NCBI GenBank assembly: GCA_000719025.1
Contig: JODP01000016.1
Span: forward strand, 137,989-201,988
DNA: 64,000 bases
Direction of reading: 5' to 3'
DNA from: Kineosporia aurantiaca JCM 3230
GTDB lineage: Bacteria; Actinomycetota; Actinomycetes; Actinomycetales; Kineosporiaceae
Shown here: positions 43,618-52,472 of the stretch, piece by piece
How the letters are laid out: each line of letters begins with the position of its first letter
How positions within the stretch are numbered: position 1 is the first letter of the stretch
Notes under the pieces: generated by a model
Told to the model about the DNA's origin: nothing
What the model saw: the letters and a program-made list of their open reading frames with translations, nothing else
Database searches by the model: none
Made by a program: the position numbers and the translations under genes

Positions 43618-44652
43618 ATGCCCGCTCCCGCGGACCGTGAAAAAGCTCTCGACGCCGCTCTGGCCCAGATCGACCGGCAGTTCGGCAAGGGTTCGGTGAT
43701 GCGTCTGGGCGACGACACCCGTCCCCCGATCGAGATCATCCCGACCGGCTCCATCGCGCTCGACATCGCGCTCGGCATCGGCGGTCTTCCGCGCGGCCGG
43801 GTCGTCGAGATCTACGGCCCGGAGTCCTCCGGTAAGACGACGGTCGCCCTGCACGCCGTGGCCAGCGCCCAGCGCGCCGGTGGCATCGCCGCCTTCATCG
43901 ACGCCGAGCACGCCCTCGACCCGGAGTACGCGAAGAAGCTCGGGGTCGACACCGACGCGCTGCTGGTCTCCCAGCCCGACACCGGTGAGCAGGCGCTGGA
44001 GATCGCCGACATGCTGGTCCGCTCCGGCGCGCTCGACATCATCGTCATCGACTCGGTGGCGGCCCTGGTGCCGAAGGCCGAGATCGAGGGCGAGATGGGC
44101 GACAGCCACGTCGGCCTCCAGGCCCGGCTGATGTCGCAGGCGCTGCGGAAGATCACCGGTGCGCTGAACAACTCCGGCACCACCGCGATCTTCATCAACC
44201 AGCTGCGCGAGAAGATCGGCGTGATGTTCGGGTCTCCCGAGACCACCACCGGTGGTAAGGCGCTGAAGTTCTACGCCTCGATCCGGCTCGACGTGCGCCG
44301 CATCGAGACCCTGAAGGACGGCACCGACGCGGTGGGTAACCGCACCCGGGTCAAGGTCGTGAAGAACAAGATGAGCCCGCCGTTCAAGCAGGCCGAGTTC
44401 GACATCATCTACGGCCAGGGCATCTCCCGCGAGGGCGGCCTGATCGACATGGGTGTCGAGCACTCGTTCATCCGCAAGTCCGGGGCCTGGTACACGTACG
44501 AGGGCGACCAGCTCGGCCAGGGTAAGGAGAACGCGCGCGGGTTCCTGCGCGACAACCCCGACCTGGCGAACGAGCTGGAGAAGAAGATCAAGGAAAAGCT
44601 TGGCGTGGGCGCAAAGGTGGACGCTCCCGCCGAGGTCGCGGTCAGCTTCTGA
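43618..44652 (+). CDS. recA: Recombinase RecA
   Basis: 344 residues, uninterrupted (no intein). RecA coats single-stranded DNA, drives strand exchange and triggers LexA cleavage. Walker A GPESSGKTT (about 67-75), Walker B-like LDIIVIDSVAALVP, and the DNA-binding loop L2 region INQLREKIGVMFGSPETTTGG are present. An SOS box lies upstream and recX follows after 120 nt, a standard actinobacterial recA-recX unit. Confidence 0.98.
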   Translation: MPAPADREKALDAALAQIDRQFGKGSVMRLGDDTRPPIEIIPTGSIALDIALGIGGLPRGRVVEIYGPESSGKTTVALHAVASAQRAGGIAAFIDAEHALDPEYAKKLGVDTDALLVSQPDTGEQALEIADMLVRSGALDIIVIDSVAALVPKAEIEGEMGDSHVGLQARLMSQALRKITGALNNSGTTAIFINQLREKIGVMFGSPETTTGGKALKFYASIRLDVRRIETLKDGTDAVGNRTRVKVVKNKMSPPFKQAEFDIIYGQGISREGGLIDMGVEHSFIRKSGAWYTYEGDQLGQGKENARGFLRDNPDLANELEKKIKEKLGVGAKVDAPAEVAVSF

Positions 44653-44772
44653 TCCCGTTGGTGATCCCGCCCCGGCGCCGGCCGACCTCCTCCGGTACCG
44701 GTCGGAACCGGGGCTGACCACCACAGGGGCCAACTTCCCGGCCCTCCGAGGCCGAGTGAAGGTGACGAACAG

Positions 44773-46302
44773 ATGACCGATGACCAGCGACGGTCCCGGG
44801 GTGTCCTGGAGGGGGGCACCCCGGGGCTGGCGACTGTCCATGATCTCTTCTCCGGGCGCGTGGCCGGCAGCGGTTCGGGTGCGCGAGGCAAGAAGACCGG
44901 GCGCGAAGAGGCTGCTCCTGTCGTCAGTCTCGACGGAACACGGCTGAATCAGCACGACCTGCGCGACATGATCGCTCAGAAGGAAGCCGAGTGGCGGGCC
45001 GCTCAGGCCGCGAACGAGGACCAGGGGCCAGACGGCTCGGCCCCGGGCGACGAGGCTTCGGACGACCGCGCGTCGGACGGCCGCGCGTCGGGTGGCCGGG
45101 CGTCAGGCGGCCGCGCGTCGGGTGGCCGGGCTTCCGGCAACGACCGGGCTGTGGATAGCGACGCCGGAGCGGCGTCTGTGGGTTCGTCGGCCACATGGCC
45201 CGCGGAGGAACCGGCGCCCGCTGGGCAACCGGCGTCCACGAGAGAACCGGCGTCCACGAGGAAACCGGCTTCCACGGGTAAACCTGGCTCCATGGGAGAG
45301 CCGGGGTCCACTGAGAACCCGGTGCCCGCGGGAGAACTTGCGCAGCCGGCATGGAGCTCTCCGGAGTGGGGCGTTCAGGCACCAGAGGGTGAGCAAAAGC
45401 GTTCGGGCGGGGGGCGTTCGGGTGGGCTCAGCCGACGTGATCGTCAATCGCTGAGGGACCGGGCGCCGGGCGAAGGGGCTCCTGGACGTTCGGAGGGGTT
45501 GCGAGGTTCTGAGGGGCTCCGAGGTTCGGAAAGGCTCCGAGGTTCGGAGGGGCTGAGGGGTTCTCAAGGGCTCAGAGATTGGGGGCTCTCCGAAGGGCCG
45601 AACCTGCCCAGAGGGCCTGGCGCTACCGCAGAAGATCCGGGCGGGGCTGCCCCACGTCGTGGCCGGAATGACGCGCGTCGTGGTCAAGGGCTGAGCCGGA
45701 AGCCGCGCGAGGGGTCGTTCGGGCGGAAGGGTCGCGGTCGGACATCGGCCAATGGTGAGAACGAGCTTGAGGGCGACAACGGAAGGCCGCCTCGAACGCC
45801 GGAAGAGCTGAAGGAGGAGGCCCGCGAGATTCTGCTGAAGCAGCTCTCCGCCGGACCGCGCACCCGCTCGCAGCTGGCCAAGACCCTCGCCGAAAAGGAC
45901 ATCCCAGACGAGGTGGCCGCCGCCGTGCTGGACCGGTTCGAAGAGGTCGACCTGGTCGACGATACGGCGTTCTCAAAGCAGTACGTCGAAAACCGGCACA
46001 GCGGGCGGGGTCTGGCACGGCGGGCGTTGGCTTATGAGCTGCGGCAGAAGGGTGTGGCCGACGAGACGGTGCGCGAGGCCGTGGACGCGGTCAGTTCCGA
46101 CGATGAACTGGCTACAGCCCGGCAACTGGTCCGGAAGAAGGCCGCCAGCATGACCAAGGACGATCCGGAGCGAAGGATGCGTCGGCTCGCGGGGATGCTG
46201 GCGCGCAAGGGCTACGGGTCGGGCGTCGCGTACCAGGCCATTCGGGAAGAACTGGCCGACCTCGACGCCGAAGGCCTGTTCGGCCACCCCGACTTCGACT
46301 GA
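44773..46302 (+). CDS. recX: RecX with a very long repeat-rich N-terminal extension
   Basis: 509 residues, whereas RecX is usually 150-270. The last ~170 residues are the RecX domain (TPEELKEEAREILLKQLSAG, then DDTAFSKQYVENRH and two further three-helix modules), which inhibits RecA filaments. The first ~70 residues contain VHDLFSGRVAGSGSG and a short helical stretch; residues ~75-335 are low-complexity with three separate in-frame tandem repeats. The frame is continuous and codon use stays GC-rich, so this is one protein. An internal start near the RecX domain cannot be excluded. Confidence 0.9.
   Translation: MTDDQRRSRGVLEGGTPGLATVHDLFSGRVAGSGSGARGKKTGREEAAPVVSLDGTRLNQHDLRDMIAQKEAEWRAAQAANEDQGPDGSAPGDEASDDRASDGRASGGRASGGRASGGRASGNDRAVDSDAGAASVGSSATWPAEEPAPAGQPASTREPASTRKPASTGKPGSMGEPGSTENPVPAGELAQPAWSSPEWGVQAPEGEQKRSGGGRSGGLSRRDRQSLRDRAPGEGAPGRSEGLRGSEGLRGSERLRGSEGLRGSQGLRDWGLSEGPNLPRGPGATAEDPGGAAPRRGRNDARRGQGLSRKPREGSFGRKGRGRTSANGENELEGDNGRPPRTPEELKEEAREILLKQLSAGPRTRSQLAKTLAEKDIPDEVAAAVLDRFEEVDLVDDTAFSKQYVENRHSGRGLARRALAYELRQKGVADETVREAVDAVSSDDELATARQLVRKKAASMTKDDPERRMRRLAGMLARKGYGSGVAYQAIREELADLDAEGLFGHPDFD
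45061..45137 (+). repeat. 15-bp tandem repeat in recX
   Basis: About five units encoding (D/G)-(D/G)-R-A-S, from DDRAS through GGRAS. In frame within the RecX extension. Confidence 0.85.
45211..45336 (+). repeat. 18-bp tandem repeat in recX
   Basis: Seven units beginning CCGG, encoding six-residue repeats such as PASTRE, PASTRK, PASTGK, PGSMGE. In frame within the RecX extension. Confidence 0.85.
45487..45578 (+). repeat. Second 18-bp tandem repeat in recX
   Basis: About five units encoding GLRGSE variants (GLRGSE, RLRGSE, GLRGSQ). In frame, unrelated in sequence to the other two repeat tracts. Confidence 0.85.
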
Positions 46303-46323
46303 TCCGAAGCTGATCCCCAACTG

Positions 46324-46358
46324 ACCCGGAACCGGCCCGAAGAGGGCCAGTTCCGGGT
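46324..46358. terminator. Bidirectional terminator between recX and PRC-barrel gene
   Basis: ACCCGGAACCGGCCC (46324-46338) pairs with GGGCCAGTTCCGGGT (46344-46358) with one mismatch across GAAGA. It lies between convergent genes. Confidence 0.75.
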
Positions 46359-46366
46359 GACTCACA

Positions 46367-46852
46367 TCAGGGCGCGAAGTTGCCGTTGCCCTGGAGGGTC
46401 ACGTCGTGCGGCTCACCCGGCACCGGGGCTCCGGTACCGAAGGCAGGCTCGTGCTGACGGCCGCTCAAAGGCACCTCTTCCGAGGCCACGCTCTCAGCGG
46501 CGGGTTCGCCCTCGCTGGCGGTGGTGATGTGCGTGTGCCCGTCGAACGTGTGGAAGAACTCGTGCAGCCGGGCCACCTGGGCGTTCGACAGTGCACCGTC
46601 ATGCGGCTCGATGTGCGGCTGGTTGTCGAAAATGTCCTCGGTGAAGGGCAGGGTCAGCCGGTCCTGGCCATCGCGCACCTCGGCGGCGGGCACGAATCGC
46701 AGCGTGTCGTCCGCGGCGAAGGAGACCCATTCCAGGTTTCGGTCCAGGTCGTTGAAGTACACCTCGCGGACATCGCCCAGACGTTCTCCCCGGGAGTCGT
46801 GGATCGGGCGTCCGACCAGCTCACGGGCTTCTTCGGGCTTCAGGTTCAGCAT
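46367..46852 (-). CDS. PRC-barrel domain protein, paralogue 1
   Basis: 161 residues. The first ~75 residues form a PRC-barrel-like beta domain (ELVGRPIHDSRGERLGDVRE, VYFNDLDRNLEWVSF), as in small stress-related bacterial proteins. A short helix GALSNAQVARLHEFFHTFDG follows, and the C-terminus ends with FGTG, then EPHDVTLQGNGNFAP. The helix and C-terminal tail reappear almost unchanged in the gene at 54647-55144. The function is unknown. Confidence 0.82.
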   Translation of the reverse strand: MLNLKPEEARELVGRPIHDSRGERLGDVREVYFNDLDRNLEWVSFAADDTLRFVPAAEVRDGQDRLTLPFTEDIFDNQPHIEPHDGALSNAQVARLHEFFHTFDGHTHITTASEGEPAAESVASEEVPLSGRQHEPAFGTGAPVPGEPHDVTLQGNGNFAP

Positions 46853-47003
46853 TTCTTCTCCTCCCGTCGGGCGCCCGGTCAGGCGTCGTCACGAGGCCTT
46901 CAGTCTCGCCCGACCCGGGCGGCGCACCAGTTGAGAAGACCAGTCCCCGGATCCTGACCCGGGCCCGGACCGGATTGGCTTTCTGTGCCGGACCTGTGAC
47001 GCA

Positions 47004-47019
47004 CTGAAGTTTCTCTGAA
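47004..47019 (+). promoter_or_regulatory. Candidate direct-repeat regulator site
   Basis: CTGAA at 47004 and again at 47015 (11 bp apart, the spacing typical of OmpR-type operators) lie just upstream of the first gene of the oxidoreductase cluster, in a locally A+T-richer stretch likely to hold the promoter. Short match; low certainty. Confidence 0.25.
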
Positions 47020-47042
47020 ATACCCGAATTACGTTCGGCCAC

Positions 47043-48638
47043 ATGAGTGGCAAGGTGGACTACCTGATCATCGGCGCGGGCCCTGCGGGCCTGCAGCTGG
47101 CCGCGCAGTTCCAGCGGGCCGGTCGCGACTACCTGGTCCTGGAGGCGGGCCCCGGCCCGGGCACCTTCTTCGAGACCTTTCCCCGCCACCGGCAGCTGAT
47201 CTCGATCAACAAGAGATACACCGGATCGTCCGACCCGGAGTTCAACCTCCGGATGGACTGGAACTCGCTGCTCAGCGAAGGCAGCGCGCAGGACGGGACC
47301 CCGGACCCGGACCTGCTGTTCACCAAGCGCACCCGGAGCTACTTCCCGCCCGCTCAGGAACTGGTGTCGTACCTGCACGACTATGCCGAGAAGACCGGCG
47401 TCCGGGTGCGTTACAACACCCGCGTCGACCAGGTCGCCAAGGCCGACGACCGGTTCACCGTGCAGGCCGGGGACGAGACCTACTCCGCCAAGCGCGTGAT
47501 CGTCGCCACCGGCGTCTCCAAACTCAATCTGCCGGACGTCGAGGGCATCGAGAGCGCCGAGCGGTACGACACGGTGAGCGTCGACCCGGACGACTTCATC
47601 GATCAGCGCGTGCTGATCATCGGCAAGGGCAACTCCGCCTTCGAGACCGCGGACGCCCTGGTCGAGACCGCGGCTGTGATCCACGTGGCCGGACCGAACT
47701 CGCTGCGGCTGGCCTGGCGCACGCACTTCGTCGGGCACCTGCGCGCGGTGAACAACAACTTCCTGGACACGTACCAGCTCAAGTCGCAGAACGCGATCCT
47801 CGACGGGCAGGTCCAGCGGATCCAGCAGAACGCGGACGGCTCGTATCAGGTGACGTTCAGCTTCGCCCGGGTCAACGAGGTGATCAAGGAACTGCACTAC
47901 GACCGGATCATCGTCGCCGCCGGATTCCGCTTCGACGCCTCGATCTTCGATGCGAGCGCCCGCCCGGATCTGGTGATCAATGACCGGTTCCCGGCGCAGA
48001 CTCCGGCCTGGGAGTCGGTCAACGTGCCCGACCTGTACGTGGCGGGAACGCTCAGCCAGATGCGCGACTTCAAGAAGTCGACCAGCGGGTTCATCCACGG
48101 TTTTCGCTACGGGGTAAGGGCGCTCGGGAAGATCCTCGACCAGCGCTATGAGCAGCAGGACTGGCCTACCACGGAACTGAAGTATGACCCGCGGGCGATA
48201 ACCGACGCAGTGATCGAGCGGGTGAACCGCACCTCAGCGCTCTGGCAGCTGTTCGGCACGCTCTCCGACATTGTCACGGTTGATGAAGGACGGGTGCGGT
48301 ACCTGGAGGAGGTCCCGGTCGACTACTTCAAGGAGGGCGGGGTAGGGGTACCCGAGCACGCGTTCGTCGTCACCTTGGAGTACGGGCCGGATCACGACCA
48401 GGTGGATCCGTTCGACATCAGCGTTGCCCGGATCGCGCAGGATCAGCCGGGGCAGGCGCACGATGCGGCGTACCTGCATCCGGTGGTGCGGCACTACCGC
48501 GACGTCCGAGGTACGCCGGAGTTGGTTGCTACCCACCACCTGGCCGAGAACCTGGAGAACGAGTGGAACCGGCCGGCGGTGCATCAGGATCCGCTGACCG
48601 AATTCCTCGATCGAAGCCTCAGCCCGGCTGCCGTCTGA
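47043..48638 (+). CDS. FAD-dependent oxidoreductase (FOXRED/monooxygenase-like)
   Basis: 531 residues. The FAD-binding dinucleotide motif IIGAGPAGLQL is at residues 9-19 and a second nucleotide-binding motif IIGKGNSAFETAD near 196-208 probably binds NAD(P)H. FPRHRQLISINKRYTG and the overall layout resemble FOXRED-like flavoproteins and class B flavin monooxygenases. The C-terminal ~130 residues are outside the Rossmann domains. It heads a cluster with an FMN oxidase (10 nt gap), P450 and ligase, so a role in small-molecule tailoring is inferred. Substrate unknown. Confidence 0.85.
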   Translation: MSGKVDYLIIGAGPAGLQLAAQFQRAGRDYLVLEAGPGPGTFFETFPRHRQLISINKRYTGSSDPEFNLRMDWNSLLSEGSAQDGTPDPDLLFTKRTRSYFPPAQELVSYLHDYAEKTGVRVRYNTRVDQVAKADDRFTVQAGDETYSAKRVIVATGVSKLNLPDVEGIESAERYDTVSVDPDDFIDQRVLIIGKGNSAFETADALVETAAVIHVAGPNSLRLAWRTHFVGHLRAVNNNFLDTYQLKSQNAILDGQVQRIQQNADGSYQVTFSFARVNEVIKELHYDRIIVAAGFRFDASIFDASARPDLVINDRFPAQTPAWESVNVPDLYVAGTLSQMRDFKKSTSGFIHGFRYGVRALGKILDQRYEQQDWPTTELKYDPRAITDAVIERVNRTSALWQLFGTLSDIVTVDEGRVRYLEEVPVDYFKEGGVGVPEHAFVVTLEYGPDHDQVDPFDISVARIAQDQPGQAHDAAYLHPVVRHYRDVRGTPELVATHHLAENLENEWNRPAVHQDPLTEFLDRSLSPAAV

Positions 48639-48648
48639 CGAGGCCGAG

Positions 48649-49731
48649 ATGCGTTTCCGCGTGGCGGACTTCGAGCAGGAGGCACGAGCGCGGCTGGATC
48701 CGGTGCACTACGACTTCTTCGCCGGGGCGGCCGGAGACGAGTCCACCTGTAGGGCCAACCTTGAGGCCTGGCAACGGATCCGGCTACGGCCGCGGGTTCT
48801 CCGGGGTAACGCCAAACGCGATCTCGGTGTGTCGGTGTTCGGTCGTGACCTGTCGATGCCGGTCCTGATCGCCCCGACGGCCTTCCACCGGCTCGCGCAT
48901 CCGGATGGAGAGCTCGCGACGGCGCGCGCAGCGGCGTGCGCGGGCACGATCATGATCGTCTCGATGGCGGCGACCAGCAGAATTGAGGACGTCGTCGACG
49001 CCGCCCGGAGCGCGGCTCCGGACCGGGAACCGCACCTTTGGTTCCAGCTCTACCTTCAGCCGGACCTCGCCTTCACCCTCGCGCTGATCCGCCGGGCCGA
49101 AGCGGCGGGAGCGTCCGCGCTGGTGGTGACCGTTGACTCACCGGTGTTCGGGCGGCGGGAACGGGATCATCAGAACGGATTTCACGACCTCCCGTCGGGT
49201 CTTCGGTGCGAGAACCTGGTCGACGGGACGGGGCAGGCCCGGGAGATCGCGATGGACGCCTCATTGACCTGGGAGGCCATCGACCGGCTGAGAGGCCAGA
49301 CCCGGCTGCCGATCCTGCTCAAGGGAGTGCTGCATCCCGAGGACGCCGGGCTGGCCGTCGAGCACGGGGTGGACGGGTTGGTCGTCTCCAATCACGGCGG
49401 ACGTCAGCTCGACGGCGCAATCGCTTCAGCCGACGCGCTGCCGGACATCGTTGCCGCCGTCCCGGCCGGTTTCCCGTTGATCGTGGACGGCGGAGTGCGC
49501 CGGGGTATCGACGTGGTCCGGGCAGTCGCGCTGGGTGCGACCGCGGTGGGGATCGGTCGCCCGGTGATCTGGGCGTTGGCAGCGGGCGGCCAGGAAGGCG
49601 TGACGGAGCTGCTCGAACTGCTGCGTACCGAGTACGACCAGGCGCTGGCGCTGTGCGGGGGAGCGTCGGCCGCTGATCTGGACCGAACCTTGTTGAACGA
49701 AACCTCGCTGATCGAAAGAGGAGCACGATGA
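48649..49731 (+). CDS. FMN-dependent alpha-hydroxy-acid oxidase/dehydrogenase
   Basis: 360 residues of TIM-barrel glycolate-oxidase type. FFAGAAGDE, APTAFHRLAHPDGE, the catalytic NHGGRQLDG (His and Arg) near residue 249 and VDGGVRRGIDVVRAVALGA (FMN phosphate site) are all present. It would oxidise an alpha-hydroxy acid to an alpha-keto acid. Mycofactocin MftD belongs to the same family, but no other mycofactocin genes are near. It overlaps the P450 gene by 4 nt. Confidence 0.93.
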   Translation: MRFRVADFEQEARARLDPVHYDFFAGAAGDESTCRANLEAWQRIRLRPRVLRGNAKRDLGVSVFGRDLSMPVLIAPTAFHRLAHPDGELATARAAACAGTIMIVSMAATSRIEDVVDAARSAAPDREPHLWFQLYLQPDLAFTLALIRRAEAAGASALVVTVDSPVFGRRERDHQNGFHDLPSGLRCENLVDGTGQAREIAMDASLTWEAIDRLRGQTRLPILLKGVLHPEDAGLAVEHGVDGLVVSNHGGRQLDGAIASADALPDIVAAVPAGFPLIVDGGVRRGIDVVRAVALGATAVGIGRPVIWALAAGGQEGVTELLELLRTEYDQALALCGGASAADLDRTLLNETSLIERGAR

Positions 49732-51116
49732 GCCGCGTCCGTACCGCCGGCACCCTGCTGAGCGCGGCCGCTCTGACGGCGAGCGCCCCGTGGTGGTTAC
49801 CCCCGAACGTGGTCCGGCTGCGGGAACACATCTTCACCTGGATCAACGGCGAGGAAGGTATCCCCGTACCGGGTCCGGGGATCGACGCCGAGCAGTTCGA
49901 GCGGCTCTACTCCGACCCCGCCGCCGACGGACGCAGCGTCGGCGCCGGCTTGTCCGACCTGTTCTGGTATTGGCTTGCCCCCGGTCCGCAGATGCACCAG
50001 GAGCATCTGGAACCTGGCCCGCGGTACCGGACAGTGGCCAAGGTGACGCGTCAGGCGCTGGCGATCCCGCTCCGGGAGGCGGAGGAACTCGCGGCTCGGC
50101 GGACGGCCGCGGTGCTGGATGAGCTACCGCTCGAAACGGTCACCGGGCAGCGCCTGCGGGATCTGATGATGCCGATCTGGGCGGAGGCGTACTACGAGGT
50201 GGTCTTCGGTGAGCCTTGTCCGCTGGAGGCTCGTCGCCTGATCGTGCGGAACGCCGACGACGTGGTTACTGCACTGAAAGGTTGCAGCCTGCGGCACATG
50301 GATCGTCGGGACGAGCTGACCCAGTATCTGCTCCGCCGGATCGAGGCCGGTCAAGTGCCGGTCACGTTGCCCGCGGACGAGTTCAGCGACCTGGAGACGG
50401 CCTGGTACCTACAGGGCGCGTTCTTCAACACCGCTGTCGTGCAGATGTCGGAGGCGATGGCGCACCTGCTGCTGATGATTGCGCAGCACCCGGATGTGCA
50501 GGACGACCTGGTCGCTCACTTGGACGACGACGAGGTGCTGGACCGGGTGATCGATGAGGCGCTGCGGGTGAACCCGTTGTTCGGCATCGCGCACAGAGTC
50601 ACCACGGCGCCGATCAAGCTGCCCGACCGCACGCTGCCGACCGGTTCGGTGCTTCTGTTCAACTACCTCGCCTTCCAGCGCACCGGGCCGGCTCCGGACG
50701 ACGAGTTCCGGCCCGATCGCTGGAAAACGCTGCGCCGTAAGGACGCTCACTTCATCCCGTTCGGGGTAACGGCGAACCGCGCCTGCCCGGCCCGTGGTAT
50801 GGCGCCGGTGATGATGCGCGCAGCCGCCCGGGAAGTGTTGCGGCGGTATGCGCTCAGCTCGTCGGCCTCGCATACCCGATCGATGCCCAATCGGGGGCCG
50901 TGCCTGTTGGTCCGGCGGGATCGGCCTACCCCTGCGTTGACGGGTCGACTTAAGAGGATGCGGATCCGCGACCGGGTGGACGACGTCACCATCAGCGTCA
51001 CCCAGCTCGTGCTGGGTACCTACATGGTGGCCGACGCCCGACGGAAACGGCTGTGCGCGAATTACTTCGAAGAACATCCGGAGCACGGCCCGATCAAGGA
51101 GACGGTCACCCGATGA
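49728..51116 (+). CDS. Divergent cytochrome P450
   Basis: 462 residues. The ExxR pair is E277-ALR-280 and a heme loop PFGVTANRACPARG puts the cysteine at ~353. The loop is not the canonical FGxGxHxCxG: it has an extra residue, no second glycine and N-R before the cysteine. The I-helix region (GAFFNTAVVQM, ~230-240) lacks the acidic-Thr pair that normally activates oxygen. The N-terminus has a hydrophobic segment (~8-25) that may anchor it, and ~65 residues follow the heme domain. Coupled by 4-nt overlaps to both neighbours. Confidence 0.82.
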   Translation: MSRVRTAGTLLSAAALTASAPWWLPPNVVRLREHIFTWINGEEGIPVPGPGIDAEQFERLYSDPAADGRSVGAGLSDLFWYWLAPGPQMHQEHLEPGPRYRTVAKVTRQALAIPLREAEELAARRTAAVLDELPLETVTGQRLRDLMMPIWAEAYYEVVFGEPCPLEARRLIVRNADDVVTALKGCSLRHMDRRDELTQYLLRRIEAGQVPVTLPADEFSDLETAWYLQGAFFNTAVVQMSEAMAHLLLMIAQHPDVQDDLVAHLDDDEVLDRVIDEALRVNPLFGIAHRVTTAPIKLPDRTLPTGSVLLFNYLAFQRTGPAPDDEFRPDRWKTLRRKDAHFIPFGVTANRACPARGMAPVMMRAAAREVLRRYALSSSASHTRSMPNRGPCLLVRRDRPTPALTGRLKRMRIRDRVDDVTISVTQLVLGTYMVADARRKRLCANYFEEHPEHGPIKETVTR

Positions 51117-52393
51117 TGACGCCCAGCGAGCTCGCCCCGAGGCTGTTCATCGCCATGGTGGTCATCGTGGCGTTCTGCTGGGTGGTCGCCTGGTTGCTGG
51201 GCAAGGTCGGGCAGCCCGCCGTGGTGAGCGAGATGCTGGCCGGTGTCCTGCTCGGTCCCAGCCTGCTCGGCCTGGTGCTGCCCGACGTGCAGAACGCGTT
51301 GTTCCCGGCCCAGATGCGCCCGGTGCTGTACGTCCTGGGGCAGATCGGCCTGGTCCTGTTCATGTTCACGGCGGGCTACGAGTTCGCCTCGCACAGACCC
51401 CCGAAGATCGTCGGCACCGCGGGGATCGTGTCCCTGTCCGGCATCCTCGCTCCTCTCGCCCTGGGCGTCCTTCTGGTGGTTGTGGTTCGCAATCACGTCC
51501 CGGTGTTCGCCGACGGGGTCTCGACCGGGGTCTCGGCCGCGTTCGTCGGGGTGGCCCTGGCGATCACCGCGTTCCCGATGCTCGCGCGGATCGTCACCGA
51601 ACGCGGGCACGCCGGCACTCCGCACGGTTCGCTCGCGCTGGCCAGTGGGGCGATCGACGACGTGGTGGCCTGGATCCTCCTGGCCTTCGTGCTGGCCACC
51701 GCATCGGGGGAGTTCGGGCCCGCTCTGCGGACGGTGGCCGGGGCCCTGGCCTTCGCCCTGGTGCTGTGGTTCTTCGGCCGCCGGTTCATGACCACGCTGA
51801 TGGAGCGCACCCGGTTCGACCCGCGGCGGCGGGTGATCGCCGTCCTTCTGGTGCTCTTCGCCGTCGCTTGGTACACCGACGAGATCGGCCTGTACGCGGT
51901 GTTCGGCGCCTTCTGCGTCGGCCTGGTGCTGCCTCAGCGCGAGGAGAGCGCCGACCTGGTCGCGGTCGTGGCTCCCCTCGGAAACGGCCTGTTCCTGCCG
52001 TTGTTCTTCACCTATTCGGGGCTGCAGACGAAGTTCGGGCTGCTCGGGGATCCCGCCGTCCTGCTCTTCGCCCTGGCCTGCGTGGTGCTCGCGGTGGTCG
52101 GCAAGTTCGGGGCCTGCTGGCTGGCGGCCCGGCTGTCGGGGCAGTCGCCGCTGGTCTCGGCGCGGGTGGGGGCCTTGATGAACGCCCGGGGGCTGATGCA
52201 GCTGATCGCCCTCAACGTCGGGCTGGAGGCCGGGATCGTGAGCGACAAGATGTTCACCGCGTTGGTGCTGGTCGCCCTGGTCACCACCCTGATGACGGTG
52301 CCGGCGCTGACCCTGATCGATCGCCTCGAGGCCCGCCGCACCCGGGCGACGGTCATCCTCCCGGGCACCGAGCTCTCACCGAGCGCCGGATGA
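51113..52393 (+). CDS. Cation/proton antiporter (KefB/CPA2 type)
   Basis: 426 residues with about 12 membrane segments. GQPAVVSEMLAGVLLGPSLLG (helices 1-2) and the ASGAIDDVVAWILLAF segment with the Asp pair of the ion site are typical of CPA2 antiporters. It may export K+ or Na+ in exchange for protons, or act in resistance or transport of the cluster product; antiporters of this type are found in several biosynthetic clusters. The ATG at 51113 overlaps the P450 stop by 4 nt. Confidence 0.9.
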   Translation: MMTPSELAPRLFIAMVVIVAFCWVVAWLLGKVGQPAVVSEMLAGVLLGPSLLGLVLPDVQNALFPAQMRPVLYVLGQIGLVLFMFTAGYEFASHRPPKIVGTAGIVSLSGILAPLALGVLLVVVVRNHVPVFADGVSTGVSAAFVGVALAITAFPMLARIVTERGHAGTPHGSLALASGAIDDVVAWILLAFVLATASGEFGPALRTVAGALAFALVLWFFGRRFMTTLMERTRFDPRRRVIAVLLVLFAVAWYTDEIGLYAVFGAFCVGLVLPQREESADLVAVVAPLGNGLFLPLFFTYSGLQTKFGLLGDPAVLLFALACVVLAVVGKFGACWLAARLSGQSPLVSARVGALMNARGLMQLIALNVGLEAGIVSDKMFTALVLVALVTTLMTVPALTLIDRLEARRTRATVILPGTELSPSAG

Positions 52394-52472
52394 AGAGGTG
52401 AACTACATTAAGTCTCAAGTATTTATCGTTGCCAGATCGTGTCCTTTACATACCTTATGCAACGTTTCATCC
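52394..52472 (+). promoter_or_regulatory. A+T-rich promoter region before the orphan regulator
   Basis: 79 nt that are markedly richer in A+T than the surroundings (ACTACATTAAGTCTCAAGTA, TTTATCG, CCTTTACATACCTTATG). It likely carries the promoter for the regulator-ligase pair. No strong ribosome-binding site precedes the ATG at 52473. Confidence 0.5.

Noticed and set aside
43618..44652. Intein in recA
   Set aside because: The gene has the normal 344-codon length and continuous RecA motifs.
48649..49731. Mycofactocin MftD and a mycofactocin cluster
   Set aside because: The enzyme is a general alpha-hydroxy-acid oxidase; no mftA, B, C, E or F genes occur nearby.
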